Positions 8,783 to 17,254 of a stretch of DNA of 64,000 nt are shown here, piece by piece. Numbering within the stretch: the stretch's first letter is position 1; each line of letters starts with the position of its first letter. The position numbers were made by a program, and so were the translations under genes. The stretch is taken from positions 1,320,577 to 1,384,576 of the forward strand of contig NZ_KB731324.1 of assembly GCF_000353285.1 (NCBI RefSeq), written 5' to 3'. The notes beneath the pieces are model-generated. The model did no database searches and was not told where the DNA came from. It worked only from the letters and a program-made list of their open reading frames with translations. Source of the stretch: Leptolyngbya boryana PCC 6306. GTDB lineage: Bacteria; Cyanobacteriota; Cyanobacteriia; Leptolyngbyales; Leptolyngbyaceae.

Positions 8783-9772
8783 GTGGTAACTCTCCAACCT
8801 ATTCCTCATCTCATCCTACATAGCGATCTCAATCGTCAGCGCTTGCCTTTAGTGGGTAATAGCTGCTGGACAATTGGACGGAGCGAGGATAACACATTTG
8901 TGATTGGCGATCGCTGGATTTCACGTAACCATGCCATGCTGCAATGGATGGAAACGGGAGAATATTATTTGATCGATCTCGGCAGTCGCAACGGCACTTT
9001 TGTGAATGGGCGGCGGGTGAGCATTCCGGTGACATTGCAGAATGGCGATCGTCTCACGTTTGGACAGACTGAACTAGATTTCTTCTGCCCTATGAATCGT
9101 CCTGCTCCGTCGAGCGATCTCGACTCTAAAGATTTCACGGCAACCGCAGCGCTCTCAGTGCGCTGTTTAATCTCGGTTTTGGTTGTTGATATTCGCGATT
9201 TTACGATTCTGACGCGTCAGCTAGACGAAAGCATTCTTTCTGAGATGATCGGGACTTGGTTTCGCCAAGCAGGTGAGATTATTCGAGAGTATGGCAGTTG
9301 GGTCGATAAATATATTGGCGATGCGGTGATGGCGGTCTGGACGCATGGAGCGCATGGAGTCGAGCGGGATGAGTCACTACGAATCTGTCAGGCGATTAAT
9401 GCGCTTCATAAGATGACGAGTGATTTGTATCGAGACTATCCCTTGCCATTTCCGATTCGGATCGGGGCAGGTGTGAATACGGGATTTGCGATGGTCGGTA
9501 ACACAGGTAGCGGCGATCGACCCGATTACACAGCATTGGGTGATACCGTGAATGCGGCATTTCGATTAGAAACAGCAACGAAACAAATCGGACTCGATAT
9601 TGCGATGGGTGAAACGACGTATCGGCATCTGGCAAGTCATGTAGGTGAGTTGGCGTTCTTTGAGCGATATAACGTTGATCTCAAAGGTTACGATACGCCA
9701 ACTCCGACTCATGCTTGCTCGTTTGCGGATCTCGATCGCTTTTTGAAGAGTAATTTCGATACCTTTTACTAA
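8783..9772 (+). CDS. FHA domain-class III adenylate/guanylate cyclase
   Basis: A 329-residue cytosolic cyclase coupled to a phosphothreonine-binding domain. The FHA domain (residues about 25-95) has all signature positions: TIGRSEDN, WISRNHAML and DLGSRNGTFVNG. The catalytic domain (about 128-300) shows both metal aspartates (VVDIRDFT and KYIGDAVMAVW), the purine-specifying aspartate in PDYTALGD, and the transition-state Asn/Arg pair in DTVNAAFRLE, so it should be active. The arrangement suggests that binding to a phosphoprotein controls cAMP synthesis; that link is inference. Translation starts with GTG at 8783. The gene stands alone between a DUF3120 and a DUF4079-type gene. Confidence 0.92.
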   Translation: MVTLQPIPHLILHSDLNRQRLPLVGNSCWTIGRSEDNTFVIGDRWISRNHAMLQWMETGEYYLIDLGSRNGTFVNGRRVSIPVTLQNGDRLTFGQTELDFFCPMNRPAPSSDLDSKDFTATAALSVRCLISVLVVDIRDFTILTRQLDESILSEMIGTWFRQAGEIIREYGSWVDKYIGDAVMAVWTHGAHGVERDESLRICQAINALHKMTSDLYRDYPLPFPIRIGAGVNTGFAMVGNTGSGDRPDYTALGDTVNAAFRLETATKQIGLDIAMGETTYRHLASHVGELAFFERYNVDLKGYDTPTPTHACSFADLDRFLKSNFDTFY

Positions 9773-9789
9773 AGATCCAAGAAAGAGAG

Positions 9790-10203
9790 TCAAGAAAGAT
9801 ATTTTTGAACCACTTCCCACCCGGTGATCGAGACCCAAATTAGCCCTAAGCATAAGAGAAAATTCACGCCAATGTGAACAGAACGTGCCCAAGGCTGAGT
9901 GGGAATCTGTACAGCACTCCAGGCAGAAAGAAATACCAATTCAACGACAGCCAGCCCCGACCATAAATGATTGGAATGACCTAAACTGCCGTAATGCCCT
10001 AGGGTTCCGACAATGCCAATTCCCAGTAAGACCAAGACTAAAATCGCGATCGCAATTCCTACGCCAATATGCAGCGATCTCACCCATTTGATGCCAAATA
10101 ATAATCCTGATCCCGTTGCTGCTTGAAGCAAATACGCCACGATCGTCAAACCCATTGCCCAAGCAGCAATTCGCCATAACCAAAGAAAGGACGGTAAATC
10201 CAA
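9790..10203 (-). CDS. four-helix membrane protein, DUF4079-like
   Basis: A 137-residue membrane protein with four hydrophobic segments. Conserved-looking histidines lie at or near the helix ends (RSLHIGVG, GHYGSLGHSNHLWSG, RSVHIGVNF). This pattern resembles the cyanobacterial DUF4079 family, in which the histidines might bind haem; that last point is speculation. It is convergent with the FHA-cyclase gene, whose stop is only 17 bases away. It follows the DUF1830 gene on the same strand, but a strong terminator separates them. Confidence 0.7.
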   Translation of the reverse strand: MDLPSFLWLWRIAAWAMGLTIVAYLLQAATGSGLLFGIKWVRSLHIGVGIAIAILVLVLLGIGIVGTLGHYGSLGHSNHLWSGLAVVELVFLSAWSAVQIPTQPWARSVHIGVNFLLCLGLIWVSITGWEVVQKYLS

Positions 10204-10233
10204 AACGTTCTACCTAACTCGCCTTCTCATTGT

Positions 10234-10272
10234 GCAAAAAACAACCGCGATCAAAATGCGATCGCGGTTGTT
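10234..10272 (-). terminator. HIP1-containing terminator of the DUF1830 gene
   Basis: AACAACCGCGATC (10240-10252) pairs perfectly with GATCGCGGTTGTT (10260-10272), a 13-bp stem with a 7-base loop. Read on the minus strand, the stem is followed by TTTTTT (10235-10240), which makes it an intrinsic terminator for the gene at 10351-10671. The right arm carries a HIP1-like GCGATCGC overlap at 10258-10265. Confidence 0.85.
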
Positions 10273-10350
10273 TCTTAACGAATCCCCACACCTTTTACTA
10301 AGCAAATCGATAGACGAAGCGGTTTTTCTTATAAAAATTGCAGAAAAAAT

Positions 10351-10671
10351 TTAGGATTCCGCTGGAGTTGCCAGAATTGACCTCAGCTCTTGGCGAAAGG
10401 AGGCATCCTCGTCTCCCTCCGTCACAATCAGAGTTGAACAAGGAATTGTATCTGACAAAATCGCACTTGCCATCATGCCAGTATGAATTTCCAAATGAGC
10501 TGTCACGATTGCTTCAAAGATCAATCGCTGACCTGGAAAAACGACTCGTTCAAAGTACCAATTTGGCACATCTGTAATCCGAGCAATTTGAATTTGACTT
10601 GTAGCATTTACATAACAACAAAGGACGGGATCAGATCCATTAGAAGGAACGGGATCAAGAATTTGAGGCAT
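10351..10671 (-). CDS. DUF1830 family protein
   Basis: A 106-residue soluble protein of a family found only in cyanobacteria, function unknown. The diagnostic core is intact: CCYVNATSQIQIARITDVPNWYFERVVFPGQRLIFEA followed by LEIHTGMMASAILSDTIPC; I give it in pieces as CCYVNATS, NWYFERVVFPGQ and LEIHTGM. Two adjacent cysteines near residue 18 and one near residue 78 are conserved in homologues as I recall them. It has its own terminator and no obvious operon partner. Confidence 0.88.
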   Translation of the reverse strand: MPQILDPVPSNGSDPVLCCYVNATSQIQIARITDVPNWYFERVVFPGQRLIFEAIVTAHLEIHTGMMASAILSDTIPCSTLIVTEGDEDASFRQELRSILATPAES

Positions 10672-11005
10672 GGCGATTGAAACCCCTTAGATAAGTAGCG
10701 AAGTACCTTGACACTAACATTGCCGGATTTCTAACAACTGTAAAGGTGATTACCAACGGTTTCTTTTCAAGACGATTTATGCTTTGAGATTGAGAACTTG
10801 TAAGTCTTCAACGCAAAAAATTAAATTTAGTTCATACCTGAATACTTTGTGCAGTAAAAATACAGAGTTCTCAAAAAAGATTAAGGCTGTTTTGCGATCG
10901 CGTGGATGCTTCTTGAGGACAATCCATGCAGAGAACGAGAGTCAGTGATATCGTAAAGTTATGTGAAAATTACTCAGGATCCATTGATCCGATGAATCAA
11001 CGCTG
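10672..11005. promoter_or_regulatory. divergent spacer upstream of the radical SAM gene
   Basis: This 334-base region separates the minus-strand DUF1830 gene from the plus-strand radical SAM operon. It is AT-rich and carries a HIP1 octamer near 10897. A TTGACA hexamer occurs near 10709 on the plus strand but no matched -10 stands out. I see no tRNA, riboswitch or small gene in it. Confidence 0.4.
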
Positions 11006-12601
11006 ATGGATTCCTCACCCATGAAGGCTATGGAAACTCGCATTCTCTACGTCCGGTTGCCTTGTAATCCGATTTTTCCGATTGGAGCCGTGTATCTTGC
11101 CGATCACGTTCACAAGCAGTTTCCTGACATCATCCAAAAAATCTTAGATTTGGGCACAGTCCCGCCTTTGGATTACGCCTCAGCGCTGGATGATTGCATT
11201 GATCAGTTCAAGCCAACGCTGTTGGTCTATTCTTGGCGCGACATTCAGATTTACGCACCTGTGGGGGGCCGCGGGGGAAATCCACTGCAATACACCTTTG
11301 AGTACTACTACGCTTTAAATCCGTTCTTGAAGGCGAGAGGCGCGCTTGGCTTACTGCGAATCGCTTCAGGCTATTACGGCGAATTGTGGCGCAATGCCAA
11401 TCTGATCAAACGGGGCTTCAAACGCGCTCGCAAATATCATCCAGATGCCAAATTGGTTGTGGGTGGGGGCGCAGTGAGCGTGTTTTATGAGCAAGTTGCG
11501 AGAAGTTTGCCGAAAGGCACGATCGTATCGGTGGGCGAAGGGGAAACGCTGCTCGAAAAACTGCTGCGGGGTGAAGATTTCTTAGATGAGCGGTGTTATA
11601 TCGTCGGCGAGACGAAACCGCGCGATCGCATGATTCACGAATTTCCCAACCCGATCGAGAAAGCTGCTTGCGATTACGATTACATTGCGTCGATCTGGGA
11701 CGAATTTGAATACTATTTTCAATCTCAAGACTTTTATATTGGAGTCCAGACCAAGCGCGGCTGTCCCCACAACTGCTGCTACTGCGTCTATACAGTGATT
11801 GAAGGTAAACAGGTTCGGATCAATCCAGCTGATGAAGTCGTCAAAGAAATGCAGCAGCTTTACAAAAAAGGCGTTCGCAACTTCTGGTTCACAGATGCTC
11901 AATTTATTCCAGCCAGGAAGTATATTGATGATGCGATCGAGCTTCTGCAAAAGATCGTGGATGCGGGCATGACCGATATTCACTGGGCAGCTTACATTCG
12001 TGCGGATAATCTCACGCCGAAGCTTGCCGAATTGATGGTGAAGACTGGCATGAATTACTTTGAGATTGGCATTACCAGCGGCTCTCAGGAACTCGTGCGC
12101 AAAATGAGAATGGGGTACAATCTCCGAACCGTCTTAGAAAACTGCCGAGATTTGAAAGCGGCAGGATTCAACGATCTTGTTTCGGTGAATTATTCATTTA
12201 ACGTGATTGATGAGCGACCGGAAACGATTCGACAAACGATCGCGTATCATCGCGAATTAGAAAAAATCTTCGGAGCCGACAAAGTTGAGCCTGCGATTTT
12301 CTTTATCGGGCTGCAACCTCATACGCATCTAGAAGAATATGCGCTCAAGAATGACATTCTGAAGCCGGGATACGATCCGATGAATGTGAAACCTTGGACA
12401 GTTCGCAAACTGTTATGGAATCCAGAACCTTTGGGATCATTCTTTGGTGAAGTTTGTCTGCAAGCTTGGCAGCGCAATCCCAATGATTTCGGACGGGAAG
12501 TCATGGATATTTTAGAAGAACGTCTCGGACGTGCTGATCTAGAAGAAGCCTTAACTGCTCCGATCGAGAAATCCAATCCTCAACTTGTTACTGCTCCCTA
12601 A
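11006..12601 (+). CDS. B12-binding radical SAM protein, PSII high-light acclimation type
   Basis: A 531-residue enzyme with an N-terminal cobalamin-binding-like domain (residues about 10-190, ending in KLVVGGGAVSVFYE) and a radical SAM core. The cluster motif CPHNCCYC puts the three iron ligands at residues 253, 257 and 260 (CX3CX2C). Cyanobacterial homologues are annotated as photosystem II high-light acclimation radical SAM proteins; the reaction is unknown. ATG codons at 11021 and 11030 are alternative starts, and 11030 (METRILYVRLPCNP) best matches relatives. The DICT gene begins 9 bases after the stop, which suggests one transcript. Confidence 0.9.
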   Translation: MDSSPMKAMETRILYVRLPCNPIFPIGAVYLADHVHKQFPDIIQKILDLGTVPPLDYASALDDCIDQFKPTLLVYSWRDIQIYAPVGGRGGNPLQYTFEYYYALNPFLKARGALGLLRIASGYYGELWRNANLIKRGFKRARKYHPDAKLVVGGGAVSVFYEQVARSLPKGTIVSVGEGETLLEKLLRGEDFLDERCYIVGETKPRDRMIHEFPNPIEKAACDYDYIASIWDEFEYYFQSQDFYIGVQTKRGCPHNCCYCVYTVIEGKQVRINPADEVVKEMQQLYKKGVRNFWFTDAQFIPARKYIDDAIELLQKIVDAGMTDIHWAAYIRADNLTPKLAELMVKTGMNYFEIGITSGSQELVRKMRMGYNLRTVLENCRDLKAAGFNDLVSVNYSFNVIDERPETIRQTIAYHRELEKIFGADKVEPAIFFIGLQPHTHLEEYALKNDILKPGYDPMNVKPWTVRKLLWNPEPLGSFFGEVCLQAWQRNPNDFGREVMDILEERLGRADLEEALTAPIEKSNPQLVTAP

Positions 12602-12610
12602 TTTCCGCTC

Positions 12611-13972
12611 ATGTTAGAAGGCTCAATTCTCAAAGATTTAAAAGTAGCGCACCAGTCCGGCGAGGTCGGTAAACGCCCGCTCAATTTCGGTGTGTATTAC
12701 AAAAATACGCTGGTTTCACTCTGTCATGCTCTGGAAGACTGCATTCTCACCTGTCAGAGTGCACCTCTCGTGATTACTGCTTTCCAGCGGGGAAAATGGT
12801 ATCTCGTTGAAGCCGATCGCTATGGCGATATCGCGAATCGAGCCGACCAAATTGTGATCATGGCGACGGCAGATGCCGGATTTGCAGAACATCCCACCAG
12901 TCAGCGATCGAATGTCACTTTAGTCGATTTAGATCCCACTGATCCGGTTGCTCAAGAATGGCACTTGATGATTTTGGCTCCGTCTTATACCGCCATGGTG
13001 CTCTGTCAGGAACTCTCGCCTGAAGACTATGGGACTCAAGGTGTGCCAGAAGAAGACTTAGAGCGGAAGTTTTACGGCTTTTGGACATTTGAGCAGGGCT
13101 TAGTCGAAGAGACGGTGAATATTGCGATCGCTCATATCGATCGCTACAACCCGGATTTAGCCAATCAACTTCGGGCAAAAGTCGCAGAAATTTCTGCTCA
13201 GAGTAGCGACCAAGACGAAATCTATCAAGCGGTTTCGATGGTCGTGAACTATTTACAAGACGGTCACTCGAAACACAAGCACGAAGCGTTAGATAACAAT
13301 CTCGTTTCCAATGAGCTACAAGCCTTTCTCCGTCTGGCTCAATTGATTGATCAAACCGATGTGAGCAATCCAAATGCTGCGGCTGAAGTGGCTTCACTAT
13401 CGGTCGCGATGGCACAGTTGCTTGATCTTCCGGCTTGGCAGGTGAATCGGTTACGGCTCTCTGCCTTGCTGCATCGACTCGCATTCTTACAGCGAGCAGA
13501 TAGTGTACTCAGTCCAGGAAGCTTTGGACGGGTGACTGAGCCTGATCCCGATGCCGCGCCGAGTTGTCCGATCGTTCCAGGCGCTCAGCTTTTAAGAAAT
13601 ATGGGCAGATTGAATGCGATCGCAACGATCATTACGCATGAATCTGAACACTGGAATGGAAAAGGACAACCTGCTGGACTCGCAGGCGACGAAATTCCTT
13701 TAGAATCAAGAATCCTTGGCTTACTCTCTGAGTTTCAACAGCGCGTGACTCAAAGCAATTTAACCGATGCGCTCGCTCAGTGCCAAGCGGAAGCGGGAGA
13801 GCGGTGGGATACAAAGCTCGTCGAAGCTTTAACGCTTCTTGTCAGCGCGATTCAGCAAGGGTTAAGCCTACCGATTCAAATGCCGAAAATCGCGGCTGGA
13901 ATGTGGTTGTTAGATTCTCATTCTGACGAAGAATTGCTGAATCTATCTGAGAAAGTGACGGAGCGAGGGTAA
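12611..13972 (+). CDS. DICT sensory domain-degenerate HD-GYP protein
   Basis: A 453-residue cytosolic signalling protein. The N-terminal half (about 1-185) matches the DICT sensory domain, including FYGFWTFEQGLVEETVN. The C-terminal half resembles an HD-GYP phosphodiesterase, but key residues are changed. The HD pair is replaced in ALLHRLAFL, and the GYP region reads ITHESEHWNGKGQPAGLAGDEIPLESR with Gln instead of Tyr. I infer a catalytically dead regulatory domain. It sits between the radical SAM gene and a pentapeptide-repeat gene that begins immediately after its stop codon. Confidence 0.85.
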   Translation: MLEGSILKDLKVAHQSGEVGKRPLNFGVYYKNTLVSLCHALEDCILTCQSAPLVITAFQRGKWYLVEADRYGDIANRADQIVIMATADAGFAEHPTSQRSNVTLVDLDPTDPVAQEWHLMILAPSYTAMVLCQELSPEDYGTQGVPEEDLERKFYGFWTFEQGLVEETVNIAIAHIDRYNPDLANQLRAKVAEISAQSSDQDEIYQAVSMVVNYLQDGHSKHKHEALDNNLVSNELQAFLRLAQLIDQTDVSNPNAAAEVASLSVAMAQLLDLPAWQVNRLRLSALLHRLAFLQRADSVLSPGSFGRVTEPDPDAAPSCPIVPGAQLLRNMGRLNAIATIITHESEHWNGKGQPAGLAGDEIPLESRILGLLSEFQQRVTQSNLTDALAQCQAEAGERWDTKLVEALTLLVSAIQQGLSLPIQMPKIAAGMWLLDSHSDEELLNLSEKVTERG

Positions 13973-14632
13973 ATGGATATTCAGGCGATTCGATCGGGAA
14001 AAGTAGCGCAACTCGCGGGCGTAGATTTGCAGGATGAAGATCTGTCTAAAGCAGATTTGGGCGGCGTGATTTTGGCGGGAGCAAAACTGGCGGGGGCAGA
14101 TTTCACAGGCGCAAAGCTGGCGGGAGCCATTTTAGACGGTGCGAATTTAGTCGGATGCCAGCTGATTGGGGCGGATTTGCGCGCGTCGATGACGGGTGCA
14201 AATTTGATGCAGGCAGATTTGACTGAGGCAGATTTGCGCGGCAGTAATTTGCGCGGGGCAAATCTCATGCGATCGCGCCTAACTCGTGCGGCTTTATCCG
14301 GTGCATTTCTCAGCGGCACAAACTTGATGGGCGTGAATTTGCAAGGCGTTGATTTACGAGGTGCAGATTTACGAGGTGCAAATTTAAGTGGAGTCAATCT
14401 GCTGGGTGCAAACTTGACTCAAGCAGATTTGCAGGGCGCACAGCTCAGCGAAGCGAATCTTGAAGAAGCAGATTTGCAAGGTGCGAATTTAGCAGGCGCG
14501 AACCTCTCAGGTGCGAATCTGCTTTGTGCAGAACTCCAGGATGCAAACCTAACAGGCGCAAATCTGATCGGAGCTTGTGTGATTGGAACTCTCTTAGCGG
14601 AAGCATCGAAAGGCGAACTTGAGAGCAAATGA
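13973..14632 (+). CDS. pentapeptide repeat protein
   Basis: A 219-residue protein made almost entirely of A(D/N)LXX repeats (from about residue 20 to 205: LSKADLGGVILAGAKLAGADFTGAKL and so on). These fold into a right-handed square beta-helix. Such proteins act in protein binding, as DNA mimics (gyrase protection) or in lumenal/cytosolic roles in cyanobacteria; the sequence does not say which. There is no signal peptide. The ATG directly follows the stop of the DICT gene, so translation is probably coupled and the products may work together. Confidence 0.93.
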   Translation: MDIQAIRSGKVAQLAGVDLQDEDLSKADLGGVILAGAKLAGADFTGAKLAGAILDGANLVGCQLIGADLRASMTGANLMQADLTEADLRGSNLRGANLMRSRLTRAALSGAFLSGTNLMGVNLQGVDLRGADLRGANLSGVNLLGANLTQADLQGAQLSEANLEEADLQGANLAGANLSGANLLCAELQDANLTGANLIGACVIGTLLAEASKGELESK

Positions 14633-14713
14633 ATTGGTAAGAGACACGATCGCAGTTAGCCAAGCCAACAAAGGCAAACTCTCAATGCTGAACGATGCGA
14701 TCGCATTTTTTGT

Positions 14714-15202
14714 TTACAGAAACAACCGAGGCGGAGTTAGCCAGAATAGTTGGCTATTGGAGAGCGCACTTCCGCTCTCGGGAAGCTCTAAGCCGATCAC
14801 ACCCGCTTTTTTTAGAATGAAGCGATCGCGCACTTCTCCCCAAATCAGTAACTCTGCCCAACTGCTGAGATCCGGCTCGTGTCCAACCAGCGCTAATGCT
14901 TTGTCGGGCGATCGCCAACTCTCAACCCAAGCGTGCCAATTCTGAATATCGCCTCCTGGGGCAAGGTAGCCAGCAGTTTCTAATGCATCGCTCAACCCTG
15001 CTTTTTGCAAAATTTTAGCCGTTTGCTTGGCACGAGTCAGAGGACTGGTCAGAATCAGATCAAATTTTAAATCGAGCGATCGCATTCGCTTTGCAACCTG
15101 TTCTGTTTTACGCTCCCCTTCTGGAGTCAGAGGACGCTGATCATCATCAGGATAGTCGCCATGTTGTCCGGCTAAGCCATGTCGGATCAGATAAAGTTCC
15201 AT
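14714..15202 (-). CDS. sixA: phosphohistidine phosphatase SixA
   Basis: A 162-residue phosphatase of the histidine phosphatase superfamily that removes phosphate from phosphohistidine, for example on Hpt or phosphotransfer domains. The catalytic RHG lies at residues 7-9 (MELYLIRHGLAG), the conserved LTPEGERK and SPLTRAKQTA segments follow, and the second histidine is in LVGHEPDLS. I place the start at ATG 15202. An upstream in-frame start at 15235 adds 11 residues absent from relatives. Confidence 0.93.
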   Translation of the reverse strand: MELYLIRHGLAGQHGDYPDDDQRPLTPEGERKTEQVAKRMRSLDLKFDLILTSPLTRAKQTAKILQKAGLSDALETAGYLAPGGDIQNWHAWVESWRSPDKALALVGHEPDLSSWAELLIWGEVRDRFILKKAGVIGLELPESGSALSNSQLFWLTPPRLFL

Positions 15203-15272
15203 ATCTACAGAAGATTGAAGGACTACACGGATCATTACAGCACCCTTTGCCCCTCAATCCTCTACCTTGGGA

Positions 15273-16565
15273 TTAATTCACGCCTTTTGGATAATTTTGA
15301 TCCGGGTTGACTAGGCGCAATAGCTTTTGTTTGACCTGAGCATCAAAGACTGACCATTTTGTTTTGGCATAGTCGCTATTCTCTGTAAATCCAGATAAAA
15401 ATCCCATGGGAATTTCAAATCCCCCCGCTTGCGATCGTCCTCCGCCAAAGAATCTGCCGTGAGCATCTTGTCCAAACGCTTCTTTAATAAATTCATCGGG
15501 ATCAAGCGTAATTTTATTCGTTCGCAGCGATCCCACGACGAATTCGAGTTCTTCATCTTCGTCGTGAACAATCCCGTAAACGACCGCAGTATGGACATTC
15601 TCCTCAGTAACCAAGAAGTCCGCAGCTTGCGGAATCGCATCACGATCGTCGTATCGCAAATAACCCACTCCCGCGATCGAGAAATTATTCTGTACCATGC
15701 GATTTTTCAGCGATCGCTCAATCACTTCCATGACTTGCTTCGATCGCGAAGATTGCATCACTGCATTCAGCAGTTGCGCATCGTAAAATCGACTCAAATA
15801 AGCCGCAGCCAGAAAATCTTCTTCCTGCGCCTGCATCAGGCGATTCGTATCTGAGCGCAATCCGTGCATGAGCGCCGTTGCACACTTCACATGCTCAGGC
15901 GTACTCGTATCCAGCTTCAACATTCCCGATTGAATGTACTGGGTCAGAATCGTGGCAGTGGCACGGGTGTAGGTGCGGATATCGATAAATTCAGCTTTGA
16001 GGTCATCTTGCATACTGTGATGATCAATAATCACGGTAATTGGAATATTCGCCTGCTGAACGGACGTGAGAAGTTGGCTCGTCGTTCCCTGATTGTCGAT
16101 CAGGACACATCCTTTATAAATTGAAAAATCTTTCGTTTTCGCAGTTTGAATCGGTAGACGTTGGAGCGGTAAATTTGTGAGCTTAACAAGGGCGATATTT
16201 TCCTGGTGCGAAAGCATTCCGGCATAGACAATCTCGCACTGAATTTCAAACTTTTGAGCGATTAATTTGTATGCCCAAGCTGAAGAGAGTGCGTCTGGGT
16301 CAGGGAAATCTTGAAGCAGAATAATTTGACGTTCGCCTCGATGTCGTTCGAGAACTTGGCGAAAAGCTTCAATTTTTTGTTCTTGCTCAGACGATCGAAC
16401 CACTTCGTAAGGAAATCTTCCGCGCGATTCGGTCGTATAATTCGATCCGTTAGAAGTTTGAGGGGATGAAATAATTTGAACCTCAGTCGGATTCAGCCCA
16501 GAAATACCGGAGTCTGGTTCCATTGTTACAAATGAAGAGAGGGGCACAGTTGAATCAGATTGCAT
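15273..16565 (-). CDS. DHH/DHHA1 family phosphoesterase
   Basis: A 430-residue phosphoesterase. The DHH domain (about 80-270) has DFPDPDALSSAW, LIDNQ and the family signature IIDHHSMQDD, and the C-terminal DHHA1 domain has FFGGGRSQAGGFEIP. These are features of the NrnA/exopolyphosphatase-related group, which degrades oligoribonucleotides or pAp. Which substrate this cyanobacterial form uses is unclear. The first 60 residues are polar and probably disordered. It ends 70 bases before sixA on the same strand. Confidence 0.88.
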   Translation of the reverse strand: MQSDSTVPLSSFVTMEPDSGISGLNPTEVQIISSPQTSNGSNYTTESRGRFPYEVVRSSEQEQKIEAFRQVLERHRGERQIILLQDFPDPDALSSAWAYKLIAQKFEIQCEIVYAGMLSHQENIALVKLTNLPLQRLPIQTAKTKDFSIYKGCVLIDNQGTTSQLLTSVQQANIPITVIIDHHSMQDDLKAEFIDIRTYTRATATILTQYIQSGMLKLDTSTPEHVKCATALMHGLRSDTNRLMQAQEEDFLAAAYLSRFYDAQLLNAVMQSSRSKQVMEVIERSLKNRMVQNNFSIAGVGYLRYDDRDAIPQAADFLVTEENVHTAVVYGIVHDEDEELEFVVGSLRTNKITLDPDEFIKEAFGQDAHGRFFGGGRSQAGGFEIPMGFLSGFTENSDYAKTKWSVFDAQVKQKLLRLVNPDQNYPKGVN

Positions 16566-16616
16566 ACGTTAAAGTTGTGCGAAAAATAGAACCAGCCTCA
16601 GTCGATCCCATCCTGT

Positions 16617-16700
16617 TTAGACATGATCGATCGTAGGCACTTCTTGATCTTCGCAAAAAACTTCAAAAAACGGCAGATCGGTTTGTTCGATTTCTCTCAT
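16617..16700 (-). CDS. possible 27-residue small ORF downstream of the HNH gene
   Basis: An ATG at 16700 opens a 27-codon frame (MREIEQTDLPFFEVFCEDQE, then VPTIDHV) ending in TAA at 16617-16619. The same frame is open further upstream, into the end of the HNH gene, but without a standard start codon. The composition is acidic and protein-like rather than random. It could be a real small protein, a frame-shifted tail of the HNH protein, or chance. Confidence 0.25.
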   Translation of the reverse strand: MREIEQTDLPFFEVFCEDQEVPTIDHV

Positions 16701-16744
16701 AAGAGAGAGAATGCGATCGTAAACTACATCACTTCTGGCTGGAA

Positions 16745-17254
16745 CTAATCTTCTCGCACTCCACCAATGACGTACTTCTGCCATTCCTGGTTCACGCCAT
16801 TTTTGACATGCTTCGTCACCTCAAAATAAAGCCCACTGTGCGGTCGGTGTGGATTCGTGAATAAAGGCATCGATGCTTCCTTCGGCGTGCGATTGCCCTT
16901 CTTCACATTGCAGCGCACACAGGCAGTCACAATATTTTCCCAAGTATCTGCTCCGCCTCGAGATCGCGGGATCACATGATCCAGGGTCAAGTCATCGCCT
17001 GTATAGCCACAATACTGACAGGAGTGTGAATCTCGGTGCAAGAGATTCTTGCGGGTGAGGGGAATCTCTTTGTAAGGCACACGCACATAATGGCGCAGCC
17101 GAATCACCGTGGGGAGTGGGAACCCCGAATAAACGAACTTTCCGTTATGCTCGACTTGCTCAGCTTTGCCTTTGATTAGCAGGACAACTGCTCGCCGCCA
17201 ACTGGTGATATTGAGCGGTTCATAGGAGGCATTGAGCACCAGAACCTTTCCCAT
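16745..17254 (-). CDS. HNH endonuclease family protein
   Basis: A 169-residue HNH-fold protein. It has two zinc-binding CxxC pairs (Cys79/Cys82 in CQYCGYTG and Cys112/Cys115 in CVRCN). The catalytic core is DH at residues 92-93 (LTLDHVIPRSRGG) with Asn107 in WENIV. The N-terminal 60 residues (VLVLNASYEPLNITSWRRAV) are the domain typical of this widespread stand-alone bacterial HNH group. It is not a homing endonuclease by context: there is no intron, no prophage and no methylase nearby. Its cellular role is unknown. Confidence 0.9.
   Translation of the reverse strand: MGKVLVLNASYEPLNITSWRRAVVLLIKGKAEQVEHNGKFVYSGFPLPTVIRLRHYVRVPYKEIPLTRKNLLHRDSHSCQYCGYTGDDLTLDHVIPRSRGGADTWENIVTACVRCNVKKGNRTPKEASMPLFTNPHRPHSGLYFEVTKHVKNGVNQEWQKYVIGGVRED

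Noticed and set aside
13981-14397. Minus-strand frames opposite the pentapeptide-repeat gene.
   Set aside because: They mirror the repeated codon pattern of the sense gene, giving artificial repeats such as KFAPRKSAP.
16745-17254. HNH protein as a homing endonuclease or restriction enzyme.
   Set aside because: There is no intron, intein, methylase or prophage context, and the gene type is a widespread stand-alone HNH protein.
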